From Pseudomonadota bacterium (GTDB lineage: Bacteria > Pseudomonadota > Gammaproteobacteria > Burkholderiales > Rhodocyclaceae): a stretch of DNA of 64,000 nucleotides. The notes under the pieces are model-generated. The model made no database searches. It saw only the letters and a list, made by a program, of their open reading frames with translations, and was not told the DNA's origin. Made by a program: the position numbers and the translations under genes. Numbering within the stretch: position 1 is the stretch's first letter; each line of letters begins with the position of its first letter. This document shows positions 1-10,141 of the stretch, piece by piece. Location of the stretch: the NCBI GenBank assembly GCA_018261905.1, contig JAGTRU010000011.1, positions 1-64,000 on the forward strand, read 5' to 3'.

Positions 1-1
1 C

Positions 2-1227
<1,226 letters not shown>

Positions 1228-1254
1228 GTCCTGCTGAACGGCGGGTAGCAAGGG

Positions 1255-1282
1255 AAAGGCGGCTGACTCAGTCGCCTTTTTG
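1255..1282 (+). terminator. Rho-independent terminator after thiC
   Basis: An AAGGCG stem pairs with CGCCTT, with an inner CTGA/TCAG extension, and runs straight into TTTTTG. It lies 28 bases after the thiC C-terminal stop. Confidence 0.85.
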
Positions 1283-1324
1283 TTGGCCGCAGATGTGGAG
1301 GCCATTTACAGACCTTTACCCTCT

Positions 1325-1339
1325 GTTAACCGTCGTTAA
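1325..1339 (+). promoter_or_regulatory. CpxR-like tandem box
   Basis: GTTAA-N5-GTTAA lies 75 bases before the CpxP/Spy-like gene. The known CpxR recognition sequence is GTAAA-N5-GTAAA, so this is a one-base variant in each half with exact spacing. Envelope-stress control of the downstream gene is inferred from this and from the gene family. Confidence 0.45.
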
Positions 1340-1413
1340 CCCGTCATCGGGAGAGTATTCGTCCGGTCGCCGGGCTTTTTTCCCGGCCAGAAAAATCGGA
1401 AAGGGATCAGGAC

Positions 1414-1944
1414 ATGAAATGGATTTCCCCAAGCAGCATCCGGCGCTTTTTTGTTGCTGGCGGCCTGGCGCTGGCTGTGTCGATGGTGGTGGCCGGCCCC
1501 AAATTGTTGCATGACGCCAACGGCGAATGTGGCGGGCCGGAGCGTCACGGCATGCCCGGCGGCGAGCTGCCGCCGCCTTATTTGTCCGCCCTGAATCTGG
1601 ATGAAGCCCAGCGTGACAAGGTTTTCGCGATCCTGCACGAGCAGGCGCCGACGATGCGCGAACGGCTCAAGCGTCTGAACCGGGCGCAAGCCGATTTGCA
1701 CCGGCTGACGGCCGGGCCGGATTATGACGAGGCCAAGGCCCGGGCGCTGGCCGAGCCGATTGGCCGGGCGATGTCCGAGGTCGCCTTGCTGCGGGCCCGT
1801 ACCGATCGCCTGATCTTTGATTTGCTGAGCCCGGAACAGCGTAAGCATCTGGCCGAGCTCAGTCCGGATGGCGAGCGGCGCGGCATTCCGGGCGCGGCAC
1901 CGCGTGGCCCGGGGAGCGACGGGCCGGCTCGGCCGCCGCGTTAG
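1414..1944 (+). CDS. CpxP/Spy-like periplasmic heavy-metal sensor/chaperone
   Basis: 176 residues. An N-terminal hydrophobic segment (about 10-28) with basic residues before it looks like a signal peptide, so the protein should be periplasmic. The helical body carries two LTxxQ-type motifs typical of the CpxP/Spy/CnrX superfamily: LNLDEAQRDKV near residue 64 and LSPEQRKHL near 135. A Gly/Pro/Arg-rich tail follows. Family members bind unfolded proteins or metals and dampen envelope-stress two-component systems. AAAGGGA upstream of ATG 1414 is a good ribosome site. It stands alone between two terminators but sits next to an efflux operon, which fits an envelope-stress role. No sensor kinase is nearby, so its partner is unknown. 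Confidence 0.8.
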   Translation: MKWISPSSIRRFFVAGGLALAVSMVVAGPKLLHDANGECGGPERHGMPGGELPPPYLSALNLDEAQRDKVFAILHEQAPTMRERLKRLNRAQADLHRLTAGPDYDEAKARALAEPIGRAMSEVALLRARTDRLIFDLLSPEQRKHLAELSPDGERRGIPGAAPRGPGSDGPARPPR

Positions 1945-1977
1945 GGCCCGGCGCCGGAAAATTCACTATTCCCCCTT

Positions 1978-2009
1978 GGCCCGCCGGCGAGTCGCGGCGG
2001 GCCTTTTTT
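1978..2009 (+). terminator. Rho-independent terminator after the CpxP-like gene
   Basis: A nine-pair stem GGCCCGCCG/CGGCGGGCC is followed by TTTTTT. It separates the CpxP-like gene from the efflux operon. Confidence 0.9.
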
Positions 2010-2088
2010 GCCTGCCGGGCTTTACATCTTGTCGATGGCGCTGCCGCCCGATCGGCCGCAGAATAGACGAATGCCCACCGGATATCCC

Positions 2089-3528
2089 ATGAAACCCGTC
2101 ATTTCCCGTGCCCTGAGCCTGTCGGCCCTTCTTGTGCTCAATGGCTGTTCCTTGCTGCCCATGGTCGGCCCGGATTACCAGCTGCCCAGCTTCTCGCTGC
2201 CGGCCTTCTGGTCAACGACGCCGACGACGGCGGCCACAGCGCCGGCCAGCGAACTGGCTAGCTGGTGGCGACAGCTCGATGATCCGCTGCTTGATCGCCT
2301 GATCGACGAGGCACTGGCCGGCAGTGTTGACCTGAAACTGGCGCAATCCCGTTTGCAGCAGGCGCGGGCCAGTCGCGAGCAGGCGGTCAGCGGTTTGTTT
2401 CCCGCGCTGACGGCGTCAGCCGGCGCCAGCCGCAACAAGAGTTCGTCGGCGATCAGCACCTTGCCGACGCGCACCCTTTACGATGCCGGTTTCGACGCCA
2501 GTTGGGAAATCGACCTCTTTGGCGGCACGTGGCGCGGTGTCGAGGCGGCGACGGCCGAGCTGGCGGCCAGCCAGGCCAGCCTGCACAATGTCCGTGTCTC
2601 GCTGCTCGCCGAAGTGGCGCAGAACTATGTCGAATTGCGCGCCTTCCAGCACCGCCTGGCGATTGCCCGCGACAATCTGGCCAGCCAGAGCGAAACCGTG
2701 CAGATCACCGAATGGCGCAACCAGGCCGGGCTGGCTTCGAGCAGCGATGTCGAGCAGGCGCGGACCAGCCGCGAACAGACGCGGGCCAGCATTCCCGATC
2801 TCGAGATCGGCCGCGTGGCGGCGGAAAACCGGCTGGCCGTGCTGCTCGGCAAGAACCCCGGCGCGCTGCACGGCGAACTGGCCGAGATGAAAGATTTTCC
2901 GCCGGTGCCGGCCAGTGTCGGCGCCGGTATTCCGGCCGACGTGCTGCGCCAGCGCCCCGACCTCATCGTCGCCGAACGCACGCTGGCCGCGGAAACGGCG
3001 CGGCTCGGGCAAAAACAGGCGCAGCGCTTTCCCAGCCTGAATCTCGGCGGTTCCTTCGGCTGGCAGGCCTACAGCTTCGGCGCGCTGGGCGGCAGCGATA
3101 CGCTGATGCGGGCGATCAGCGGCACGCTGGCGGCGACCCTGTTCGACGGCGGCCGCCTACGCAGTGCGGTGGCTATCCAGAGCGCCGTGCAGGAACAGGC
3201 GCTGCTTTCCTATCAGAGCGGCGTGCTCGGCGCGCTTGAGGAAGTCGAGAACGCGCTGACCGCCTACGCCGCCAGCCGCGAACGCCTGGAAGCCCGCCAG
3301 GCGGCGGCCGAAGCGGCGCGCAATGCGGCCTCGCTGGCACGCAATCTCTACCAGTCGGGCCTCACCGACTTCCAGAAAGTGCTGGAAACCGAACGCACCC
3401 GGCTCAGTGCCGAAGACAGCCTGGCGACCGCCCAAGGCAACCGGCTGACCAGTCTGATCACCCTGTACAAAGCGCTCGGCGGCGGTTGGCAACAAGCCGC
3501 GCCGACCACGGAAAACGAAAAATCATGA
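2089..3528 (+). CDS. Outer membrane efflux lipoprotein, NodT/OprM family
   Basis: 479 residues. Forms the outer-membrane and periplasmic channel of a tripartite pump. The N-terminus is a lipoprotein signal ending in LVLNGC (Cys about residue 18), so the mature protein should be lipid-anchored. Two internally similar outer-membrane-efflux repeats follow: ASWWRQLDDPLLDRLIDEAL near residue 60 and the second half from about 260. Family hallmarks LRQRPDLIVAERTLAA and LYQSGLTDFQKVLETER are present. I chose ATG 2089 because it gives a compact signal peptide; the in-frame ATG at 2071 is the alternative. The gene overlaps the next one by 4 bases (ATGA), so the four genes 2089-6726 are one transcription and translation unit. 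Confidence 0.92.
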   Translation: MKPVISRALSLSALLVLNGCSLLPMVGPDYQLPSFSLPAFWSTTPTTAATAPASELASWWRQLDDPLLDRLIDEALAGSVDLKLAQSRLQQARASREQAVSGLFPALTASAGASRNKSSSAISTLPTRTLYDAGFDASWEIDLFGGTWRGVEAATAELAASQASLHNVRVSLLAEVAQNYVELRAFQHRLAIARDNLASQSETVQITEWRNQAGLASSSDVEQARTSREQTRASIPDLEIGRVAAENRLAVLLGKNPGALHGELAEMKDFPPVPASVGAGIPADVLRQRPDLIVAERTLAAETARLGQKQAQRFPSLNLGGSFGWQAYSFGALGGSDTLMRAISGTLAATLFDGGRLRSAVAIQSAVQEQALLSYQSGVLGALEEVENALTAYAASRERLEARQAAAEAARNAASLARNLYQSGLTDFQKVLETERTRLSAEDSLATAQGNRLTSLITLYKALGGGWQQAAPTTENEKS

Positions 3529-4805
3529 ACGCAGACAAGTCAGACGATGCCCTGCTCGGCATCATCAATGCGGCCCCCAAGGGGGTCTTTCAGGGCGGCA
3601 AACGGCGCTGGTTGCTGATCGGCGGCGGCGTCGCGCTGCTGATCGTGCTCTGGGCCGTGTTTTCGTCCGGCGGCAAGGGCGCCGGCGGCCAGTACGTCAG
3701 CGAGGAAGCCGTGCTCGGCAATCTGGTGGTCAGCGTTTCGGCCAGCGGCACCCTGCAGCCGACCAAGTCGATCGACGTCGGCAGCGAGCAGTCGGGCACA
3801 TTGGCCAGCGTGCTGGCGCAGGAAAACGATTACGTCAAGAAAGGCCAGTTGCTGGCCCAACTCGATACCGCCAAGCTCAGTGACGCCGTCGCCAAGTCGC
3901 AGGCGGCGCTGGCTGCGGCACAAGCTTCCGTGGCGCAGGCCCAGGCGACGGTGGCGGAAAGCAAGGCCTCGCTGGCGCGCATGCAGAAGGTGGCGGAAAT
4001 CTCCGGCGGCAAGGTGCCGGCCAAGACCGAGCTGGAAACCGCCGAAGCCGCCGTGCTGCGCGCCGTCGCCAACGAGGCCAGCGCCCGTGCCTCGGTGACG
4101 CAGGCACAAGCCGTGCTGAAAACCGACGAAACCAATCTCGGCAAGGGCACCATCCGCTCGCCGGTCGATGGCGTGGTGCTGACGCGCAAGGTCGAACCGG
4201 GCCAGACCGTGGTCGCGGCGATGACCATCCCGGTGCTGTTTACGCTGGCCGAGGATCTGTCGCGTATGGAACTGCAGGTCAAGGTGGACGAGGCCGACGT
4301 TGCCAATGTCAAACTCGGGCAGCCGGCCGACTTTACCGTGTCGGCCTGGCCGGGCCGCAAGTTCCCGGCGACCATTCTGCGCGTCGGTCTCGGTTCGACG
4401 ACGACCGACAACGTGGTGACCTACAAGACGGTGCTGGCGGTTGCCAACGACGATCTGGCGCTGCGCCCGGGCATGACGGCGACCGCCGCGATCATCACCG
4501 CCAACCGGCAAAACGTCCTGTTGGTGCCGAATGCCGCGCTGCGCTTCACGCCGCCGGCGGCACCCGACGCGAAAGCAGGCGGCGGTTTTGTGGCTAGCCT
4601 GATGCCGCGGCCGCCCGCCGAGCCGAAAAAGCAGAACGGCAAGGTCGAGGGGGGCGCCCAGCAGGTCTGGGTACAAACCGAAAGCGGGCCGCAGGCAGTG
4701 CCGGTTAAGACCGGCGTCAGCAACGGCCGCCTGACCGAAATCATCGGCGGCGACCTGAAGGCCGGCATGGCCGTAATCACTGATTACACGGAAGCGAAAA
4801 AGTGA
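3525..4805 (+). CDS. Periplasmic adaptor (membrane fusion protein), MacA-like
   Basis: 426 residues. Links the inner-membrane ABC permease to the outer-membrane channel. A cytoplasmic start of about 25 residues is followed by one membrane segment (about 26-45), a barrel-sandwich/lipoyl domain split by a long Ala-rich coiled coil (about 115-205, AAAQASVAQAQATVAESKA), and beta-barrel and membrane-proximal domains. IRSPVDGVVLTRKVEPGQTV is the signature of the second lipoyl half. ATG 3525 overlaps the previous stop; an upstream in-frame start would extend into the previous gene and is less likely. Family members MacA and YknX export macrolides, peptides or siderophores; the substrate here is unknown. 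Confidence 0.92.
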   Translation: MNADKSDDALLGIINAAPKGVFQGGKRRWLLIGGGVALLIVLWAVFSSGGKGAGGQYVSEEAVLGNLVVSVSASGTLQPTKSIDVGSEQSGTLASVLAQENDYVKKGQLLAQLDTAKLSDAVAKSQAALAAAQASVAQAQATVAESKASLARMQKVAEISGGKVPAKTELETAEAAVLRAVANEASARASVTQAQAVLKTDETNLGKGTIRSPVDGVVLTRKVEPGQTVVAAMTIPVLFTLAEDLSRMELQVKVDEADVANVKLGQPADFTVSAWPGRKFPATILRVGLGSTTTDNVVTYKTVLAVANDDLALRPGMTATAAIITANRQNVLLVPNAALRFTPPAAPDAKAGGGFVASLMPRPPAEPKKQNGKVEGGAQQVWVQTESGPQAVPVKTGVSNGRLTEIIGGDLKAGMAVITDYTEAKK

Positions 4806-5524
4806 GTGAGGACTGTGCTTCGCCGCTGATCGAACTGCGCGGCATCACTAAAAGCTATGGCGAAGGGCAGACGGCCTTTCTGGCGCTGGGCGGCATCGAC
4901 TTGTCGATCGCCGCTGGTGAATTCGTCGCCGTCATGGGCCCGAGCGGTTCCGGCAAATCGACGGCGATGAACATTCTCGGCTGTCTCGATACGCCGAGCG
5001 CTGGCCAATACCTGTTTCGCGGCATCCACGTCGAACAGCTCGACCGCAACCAGCGCGCCCTGCTGCGCCGGCACAGCCTGGGTTTCGTCTTCCAGGGCTT
5101 CAACCTGTTGGCGCGCACCTCGGCGCAGGAAAATGTCGAATTGCCGCTGCTTTATCGCGGCGAAGAAGCCGCCGCCCGCCATGCCGCTTCGCGTGCCGCG
5201 CTGGCCCGGGTCGGGCTCGACGGTTGGGAAACGCATACCCCGGCCGAACTTTCCGGCGGCCAGCAGCAGCGCGTCGCCATCGCCCGCGCCATCGTTACCA
5301 GCCCGCTGGTCCTGCTCGCCGACGAGCCGACCGGCAATCTCGACAGCAAGCGCAGCCATGAAATCATGGAACTGCTGGCAACCCTCAATCGCGAGCAGGG
5401 TATCACCGTCATCATGGTCACCCACGAGCCCGACATGGCGGCCTACGCCCGGCGCATCGTGCATTTTGTCGATGGTCTGGTCTCGGCCGACGAGCGTCGC
5501 ATGGCGGAGCCCTCGCCATGCTGA
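4802..5524 (+). CDS. ABC transporter ATP-binding protein, MacB/LolD type
   Basis: 240 residues, a single ABC domain. Walker A GPSGSGKS is near residue 45, the signature [14 protein letters not shown] near 150, Walker [14 protein letters not shown] near 170, and the His switch as VTHEP. The longer pattern matches MacB/LolD/FtsE-type ATPases that work with FtsX-fold permeases as mechanotransmitters. Translation starts at GTG 4802, overlapping the adaptor stop by 4 bases. In enteric MacB the ATPase and permease are one chain; here they are separate overlapping genes, a common alternative architecture. Confidence 0.93.
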   Translation: MSEDCASPLIELRGITKSYGEGQTAFLALGGIDLSIAAGEFVAVMGPSGSGKSTAMNILGCLDTPSAGQYLFRGIHVEQLDRNQRALLRRHSLGFVFQGFNLLARTSAQENVELPLLYRGEEAAARHAASRAALARVGLDGWETHTPAELSGGQQQRVAIARAIVTSPLVLLADEPTGNLDSKRSHEIMELLATLNREQGITVIMVTHEPDMAAYARRIVHFVDGLVSADERRMAEPSPC

Positions 5525-6726
5525 TCAACGCCCTGCTGCTCGCCCTGCGCGAAATTCGCCGCAACCTGATGCGCTCCTTCCTGACCGTGCTCGGCATCGT
5601 CATCGGTGTCGCCGCGGTGATCACCATGGTGACGCTGGGCAATGGCGCAACACAGATGGTTTCCGACCAGATTTCCAGCCTCGGCAGCAACCTGTTGATG
5701 ATGCGGCCGGGGCAGCGCCTTGGACCGGGCCGCGACAGCGCCGGGGCGCCGGCTTTCAAACAGGCCGATGTCGAAGCCATCGAGCAGCAGGTCAACGGTT
5801 TGGTGGCGGTGGCGCCGGTTGCCAGCAAATCAGTGACACTGGTTGCCGACATGCGCAACTGGTCGTCGACGGTGAGCGGCACGACCAATACCTATTTCAT
5901 CACCGGCAACTGGAAACTGGCCTCCGGACGGGGGTTCGCCGACGACGAGGAGCGCGCCGGCAAGGCGGTCTGCGTCATCGGCAACACGGTCAGGAAAGAG
6001 TTGTTCGGCAGCCAGAACCCCTTGGGCAGCGAAATTCGTGTCAAAAGCTTTTCCTGCCAAGTGATCGGCCTGCTGGCCAGCAAGGGGCAGGGGGCGATGG
6101 GCATGGACCAGGACGACACGGTGATCATGCCGCTGAAGACGGCGCAGCGCCGGCTGACCGGCACGCTGGATATCACTAGCATGATGATTTCCATGAAAAA
6201 AGGCGCCAACACGCAATCCGTGATGGCGCAGATCCGCAGCCTGATGCGCGAACGGCGCAAACTGGCGGAGAATGAGGACGATAATTTTAACGTCATGGAT
6301 ACCCGGCAGATTGCCGAGACGCTGTCCGGCACCATCCGCACCATGACCGGCCTGCTCGGCGCCGTCGCCGCCGTCAGCCTGCTGGTCGGCGGCATCGGCA
6401 TCATGAACATCATGCTCGTTTCGGTCACCGAACGAACGCGCGAAATCGGCATCCGCCTGGCCATCGGCGCGCTGGAAAACGAAGTACTGCTGCAATTCCT
6501 CATCGAAGCGGTGGCGCTTTCCGCCTTCGGCGGCCTGGTCGGCGTTGCCCTCGCATTTTTTTCCTGCCTCGGCATCTCGACCCTGATGAGCATGCCCTTC
6601 CTCTTCAACCCGGCGATCAACCTGACCGCCTTCGGCTTCTCGGCGGCGATCGGCGTCATTTTCGGCTTTATGCCGGCGCGGCGGGCGGCGCAGCTCGATC
6701 CGATTGAGGCGCTGCGACACGAGTAG
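5518..6726 (+). CDS. ABC transporter permease, MacB/FtsX fold
   Basis: 402 residues. Membrane segment 1 is near residues 20-42 ([21 protein letters not shown]), followed by a large periplasmic MacB-PCD domain (about 45-260) and three C-terminal membrane segments in the FtsX domain (about 283-395). [17 protein letters not shown] is the classic FtsX coupling-helix region. It overlaps the ATPase gene by 7 bases. With the outer membrane factor and adaptor it forms a complete MacAB-TolC-like pump. No regulator gene is adjacent, and no terminator is evident in the 112 bases before the convergent fic gene. Confidence 0.92.
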   Translation: MLINALLLALREIRRNLMRSFLTVLGIVIGVAAVITMVTLGNGATQMVSDQISSLGSNLLMMRPGQRLGPGRDSAGAPAFKQADVEAIEQQVNGLVAVAPVASKSVTLVADMRNWSSTVSGTTNTYFITGNWKLASGRGFADDEERAGKAVCVIGNTVRKELFGSQNPLGSEIRVKSFSCQVIGLLASKGQGAMGMDQDDTVIMPLKTAQRRLTGTLDITSMMISMKKGANTQSVMAQIRSLMRERRKLAENEDDNFNVMDTRQIAETLSGTIRTMTGLLGAVAAVSLLVGGIGIMNIMLVSVTERTREIGIRLAIGALENEVLLQFLIEAVALSAFGGLVGVALAFFSCLGISTLMSMPFLFNPAINLTAFGFSAAIGVIFGFMPARRAAQLDPIEALRHE

Positions 6727-6838
6727 GGGGCGTGTTTGCGGGTTGATCGGTGCCCGTCGCGGTCATTCCGCCACCACGCATCGTGCGGCAGATTCGCGTT
6801 GCCAAAGTCGGCGTATCTACGGATAGAAGGCTGGGCCT

Positions 6839-8128
6839 CTACTTGATTCCCAATTTTTTACTGAGTTGATATCTCGCGAGGACGTTATCTCTGATTGCAC
6901 TCACTAGCCGCTTAAGCTGCTCTGGTGTTACATCCACATCTCCTGCTGGATAGAGGTTTGGCAACAGCGATCCAAGAGCATGAACAGGAAAGCCAACGCG
7001 AACCTTGCCTTTGGGCGAGTCCGATATAAGAAACCCCTCGGCCAAGAGGTTGCTGAGAACGTCTCTGGCGGACCTCTCATTTAGACCGGCGAGACGAGAT
7101 GCTTCACCTCGTTCAAACTCGCCCATCCCGAAAGCGTGAAGGAAGAGGTAAACGGATTCGGGCTTCAGATCAAAGCGGACTCGACGGAAGTAACCCTCGG
7201 CGCGTGCCTGAAAGTTTTCAAGGGCAAACATTGATCCCATGTACCTGGCTTGATCGATGGCCGTCCGCAGGGCGTAGGTGCAGAATTCTGCTAGCCGCTT
7301 CTCCGACAAGTTCCCGCGACCATCGAGGTCGCCCAGTCGAGGTTCGTCTGCTCTGGCCAACTGTGCTTTGTACTCTTCAGATGTTTTCGCGAATCCTCGT
7401 GACATTGACCACAGACATGTACCGTTGACGCCGCACGCCCGAAGCATGGCGTCGAGAGTGATTCGTGCAACACGACCGTTGCCATCAAGGAACGGGTGAA
7501 TCCATGCCAGGCGATGGTGTGCTGCGAACGACGACACAATGCCGTCGAGCCTGGATATGCCGCCCTTCTTTGCCCATTCAAGCCGCCGTCCGTAGACCTG
7601 CATATAGCGATCCAGAAAGCGATCAAGCCTTTCTGCCTTCGGGGCGAGGTGTCGGCCCACCTGCACCTCCTTAGTGCGGAACTCTCCCGGTGTCATCATG
7701 GAGCCGTCGCTAAGTTCGAGCAGGTTAGCTGGCAAGTGTTGACCAAACACTCGATGAACTTCGAGAAGAAAGGGAAGAAGCGACGGTTGATCAAGAGACT
7801 GCTGCTTCGCCCATCGATCTGCCTCAATATGAGCAAATGCGAGATTTTGCAAATTCTTCGTCTCAAGCTTTTCAGTGGCTTCCTGCAAGGCTTGCTCGAT
7901 GTCGATTGGCAATGTTTTGTGCCCTTCGATCAGGTTGCTGTAGTAGCAGTTCATGTTCTCGACTAGTGTTGAAAGGCTTCGTGCCGTCGAGGGTACGAGC
8001 GTGGCGTCGAGGCATGCCGAAGCCTCAGAAAGCTCTGCGGCGAGACCGATGAGATCGTTGTAAACGGGGCGAATACCATCTATGACCAATGGCTCCATCT
8101 GAACTGGGTCGTCGTAAAAATCAAGCAT
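6839..8128 (-). CDS. Fic-family protein adenylyltransferase (class II, self-inhibited)
   Basis: 429 residues. Fic enzymes transfer AMP, or another nucleotide-derived group, from a nucleotide to target-protein hydroxyls. The catalytic motif HPFLDGNGR is intact near residue 210. An inhibitory-helix motif SNLIEG, matching (S/T)xxxE(G/N), lies near residue 63 before the Fic core, so this is a class II enzyme that blocks its own ATP site. The C-terminal third looks like a winged-helix domain (NERSARDVLSNLLAEGFL). I prefer ATG 8128 because GAGGTG sits 6 bases before it; GTG 8137 is possible. Base composition is AT-richer than its neighbours. With no antitoxin gene beside it, it reads as a transferred singleton. 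Target unknown. Confidence 0.88.
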   Translation of the reverse strand: MLDFYDDPVQMEPLVIDGIRPVYNDLIGLAAELSEASACLDATLVPSTARSLSTLVENMNCYYSNLIEGHKTLPIDIEQALQEATEKLETKNLQNLAFAHIEADRWAKQQSLDQPSLLPFLLEVHRVFGQHLPANLLELSDGSMMTPGEFRTKEVQVGRHLAPKAERLDRFLDRYMQVYGRRLEWAKKGGISRLDGIVSSFAAHHRLAWIHPFLDGNGRVARITLDAMLRACGVNGTCLWSMSRGFAKTSEEYKAQLARADEPRLGDLDGRGNLSEKRLAEFCTYALRTAIDQARYMGSMFALENFQARAEGYFRRVRFDLKPESVYLFLHAFGMGEFERGEASRLAGLNERSARDVLSNLLAEGFLISDSPKGKVRVGFPVHALGSLLPNLYPAGDVDVTPEQLKRLVSAIRDNVLARYQLSKKLGIK

Positions 8129-8446
8129 TTGATGCACCTCGTTTTCTGCCGATCTCTTAGCCGATTATAAGTCTTGTATTTCAAAACTTTACTTTGCTTT
8201 GTAAGAGAAATTTTGCCGATCTTTCTGCCGAAGTTATAAACGAACTTTCGTTGCGAAGTTAGCGCTCAAATTTCGAGCGCTTACCCGCCCTCATCGAAGC
8301 ACTGAAATGGCCCGAGGAGCGAGGAGAATAAATTCTGAACGAATCGAAGCATAAAGGCTGCGGCTTGAATGACTGAAATTCGGCACGCCCGACCGGCCGG
8401 TGCCCCGCAGTCCAAGTCAAAGAACGCATTTCAGCGACAATACGGC
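8129..8446. other. AT-rich intergenic region between fic and the cysteine-cluster gene
   Basis: About 318 bases without a convincing gene. It holds a 26-base imperfect direct repeat (8147-8170 and 8214-8239, both TGCCGATCT...TTATAA), a 21-base near-palindrome (8261-8281), and a purine-rich stretch with GGAGCGAGGAG near 8313. The left part should contain the fic promoter. An in-frame ATG at 8369 could extend the next gene, but the added 26 residues do not look conserved. Confidence 0.5.
8261..8281. promoter_or_regulatory. 21-base near-palindrome, possible operator upstream of fic
   Basis: Arms AGCGCTC and GAGCGCT match perfectly around an AAATTTC centre. It lies 133 bases upstream of fic, in the only AT-rich non-coding stretch. 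A dimeric regulator site is inferred from symmetry only. Confidence 0.35.
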
Positions 8447-8722
8447 ATGCCCAAAGACGCGATCCCGCCCAATTCCCCGCCGCTGGACTGCCGCCCCGCC
8501 TGTGGCGCCTGTTGCATCGCGCCGTCGATTTCCTCGCTCGACAAGCCGGCCGGTGAGCCATGCCGACATCTCGATGCAGATTTTCGTTGCACCATTTTCG
8601 GTCAGCCGGAACGGCCGGCCTGTTGCGGCGGCCTGCAGCCGTCGGCGGAAATGTGTGGCGAAACGCGCGAGCAGGCCTTGCGCTGGCTGAGCGATCTGGA
8701 AGCGCTTACGCGCCCGGGATAG
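8447..8722 (+). CDS. YkgJ-family cysteine cluster protein (UPF0153)
   Basis: 91 residues with nine cysteines in about 70 residues ([19 protein letters not shown] and a final C), the pattern of the YkgJ/UPF0153 family thought to bind zinc or an iron-sulfur cluster. Function is not established for the family. ATG 8447 is chosen because the conserved part begins about ten residues later; ATG 8369 would add 26 residues of no obvious family character. It is 33 bases upstream of uppP in the same direction and could be co-transcribed. Confidence 0.8.
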   Translation: MPKDAIPPNSPPLDCRPACGACCIAPSISSLDKPAGEPCRHLDADFRCTIFGQPERPACCGGLQPSAEMCGETREQALRWLSDLEALTRPG

Positions 8723-8755
8723 TAGAATGCGGCCTCCCAATATTGGCTGCACCCC

Positions 8756-9580
8756 ATGGACGCGACTCTTCTTTTCAAAGCCCTGATACTCGGCATCGTC
8801 GAAGGGCTGACCGAATTCCTGCCGATTTCCTCGACCGGGCACCTGATCCTGGCTGGCGATCTGCTCGATTTCAACGACGAGCGCGGCAAGCTGTTCGAGA
8901 TCGTCATTCAGTCCGGCGCCATCCTGGCCGTCGTCTGGGAGTATCGCGCCCGGTTGCTCAAGGTGGCGCGCGGCGCCTTCAACGATGCTGCGGCGCAGAA
9001 ATTCATCCTCAACCTGTTCATCGCCTTCCTGCCGCTGGCCATCCTCGGCCTGGCTTTCGGCAAGGCGATCAAGGCTAACCTGTTCAACCCCTATGCCGTG
9101 GCGACGACCTTCATCCTTGGCGCCTTTGTCATCCTCTGGGCGGAAAAGCGCGAGCATAAAATCCGTGTGCAGACGGTCGACGAAATGAGCCCAGTCGATG
9201 CGCTGAAAATGGGGCTGGCCCAGGCGGTGGCGCTGATTCCGGGGACTTCGCGGTCCGGCGCGACGATCATCGGCGGCCTGCTGTTCGGCCTGTCGCGTCA
9301 GGCGGCCACCGAATTTTCCTTCTTCCTGGCCATCCCGACGCTCAGCGTGGCGACCGTCTATCAGCTCTACAAGGAGCGCGCTCTGCTCAATGCCGACGAT
9401 ATCGGCATGTGGGTGGTCGGCTTCATTTCCGCCTTCGTCTCGGCCTTCCTGTGCGTGCGCTGGTTGCTGCGCTTCATCTCGAGCCACGATTTCACGCCTT
9501 TCGCCTGGTATCGCATCGTCTTCGGCATCGTCGTGTTGCTGACGGCGCAATTTGGCTGGGTGCAATGGACCGCGGGCTGA
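8756..9580 (+). CDS. uppP: Undecaprenyl-diphosphate phosphatase UppP (BacA)
   Basis: 274 residues, an integral inner-membrane protein of about eight segments. It dephosphorylates undecaprenyl pyrophosphate to recycle the lipid carrier for peptidoglycan and surface polysaccharide synthesis, and gives bacitracin resistance when abundant. Both family signatures are intact: [17 protein letters not shown] near residues 16-32 and [10 protein letters not shown] near 160. Length is typical. A TAGAAT hexamer at 8723 could be part of its promoter. The last 16 bases overlap the esterase gene in another frame. Confidence 0.96.
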   Translation: MDATLLFKALILGIVEGLTEFLPISSTGHLILAGDLLDFNDERGKLFEIVIQSGAILAVVWEYRARLLKVARGAFNDAAAQKFILNLFIAFLPLAILGLAFGKAIKANLFNPYAVATTFILGAFVILWAEKREHKIRVQTVDEMSPVDALKMGLAQAVALIPGTSRSGATIIGGLLFGLSRQAATEFSFFLAIPTLSVATVYQLYKERALLNADDIGMWVVGFISAFVSAFLCVRWLLRFISSHDFTPFAWYRIVFGIVVLLTAQFGWVQWTAG

Positions 9581-10134
9581 TCCTTTACCTGCACGGCTTT
9601 TGTTCCTCGCCGGCCTCGTGGAAGTCGCGCCTGCTCGCCGAAGAGATGGCGCGCCGCGGGCTGGCCGGGCATTTTGCCTGCCCTCAGTTGTCACCCGTGC
9701 CGGATGAGGCGATGGCGGCGGTTTCGGCGCTAATCGAAGCGGCCAAGGGACCGGTGACGCTGGTCGGTTCATCGCTGGGTGGCCATTACGCCAATTACCT
9801 GGCGGAAAAGCATGGCCTCAAGGCTGTACTGATCAACCCGGCTGTCGTCGATCTGCTCGATCTCGATCTGTTTCTCGGCGAGCATGCCAATTTCCATACT
9901 GGTGCTGCCTTCCGCTTTACCGAAACGCATGCCGCCCAACTGAAAGCCCAGGTCAGTCCGCCGACCCCGGCCCGTTACTGGCTGTTGCTTGAGGAGGGTG
10001 ACGAGGTGCTGGATTGCCGTCAGGCGCAGGCTTTCTACGCCGGTTGCCGGGCGACGGTTCTGCCCGGCGGCGACCACAGTTTCACGAAGTTTCCCGATTT
10101 CGTGCCGCAAATCATTGAATACGCTGGGTTATAA
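9565..10134 (+). CDS. YqiA-family alpha/beta-hydrolase (esterase)
   Basis: 189 residues. The YqiA/YcfP fold is visible: [15 protein letters not shown] at the start (oxyanion region), the nucleophile elbow GSSLGGHYA near residue 68, an acidic residue in [11 protein letters not shown] near 145, and a catalytic His in GGDHSFT near 172. The family hydrolyses short acyl esters in vitro; the physiological substrate is unknown. ATG 9565 lies inside the end of uppP, so translation is probably coupled. The RNase II-family gene follows after 7 bases. Confidence 0.88.
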   Translation: MDRGLILYLHGFCSSPASWKSRLLAEEMARRGLAGHFACPQLSPVPDEAMAAVSALIEAAKGPVTLVGSSLGGHYANYLAEKHGLKAVLINPAVVDLLDLDLFLGEHANFHTGAAFRFTETHAAQLKAQVSPPTPARYWLLLEEGDEVLDCRQAQAFYAGCRATVLPGGDHSFTKFPDFVPQIIEYAGL

Positions 10135-10136
10135 TC
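10131..10136 (+). promoter_or_regulatory. Perfect TATAAT hexamer 5 bases before the ribonuclease start
   Basis: TATAAT ends only 5 bases before ATG 10142 and spans the end of the esterase gene. If active, transcription would begin at or just after the start codon, giving a leaderless message. No good -35 hexamer is seen 16-18 bases upstream, so chance is possible. Confidence 0.25.
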
Positions 10137-10141
10137 CGCCG

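Noticed and set aside
5518..6726. Frameshifted MacB (ATPase and permease once fused)
   Set aside because: The ATPase has a full domain and the permease its own start; split pairs of this kind are common, so this is not a broken gene.
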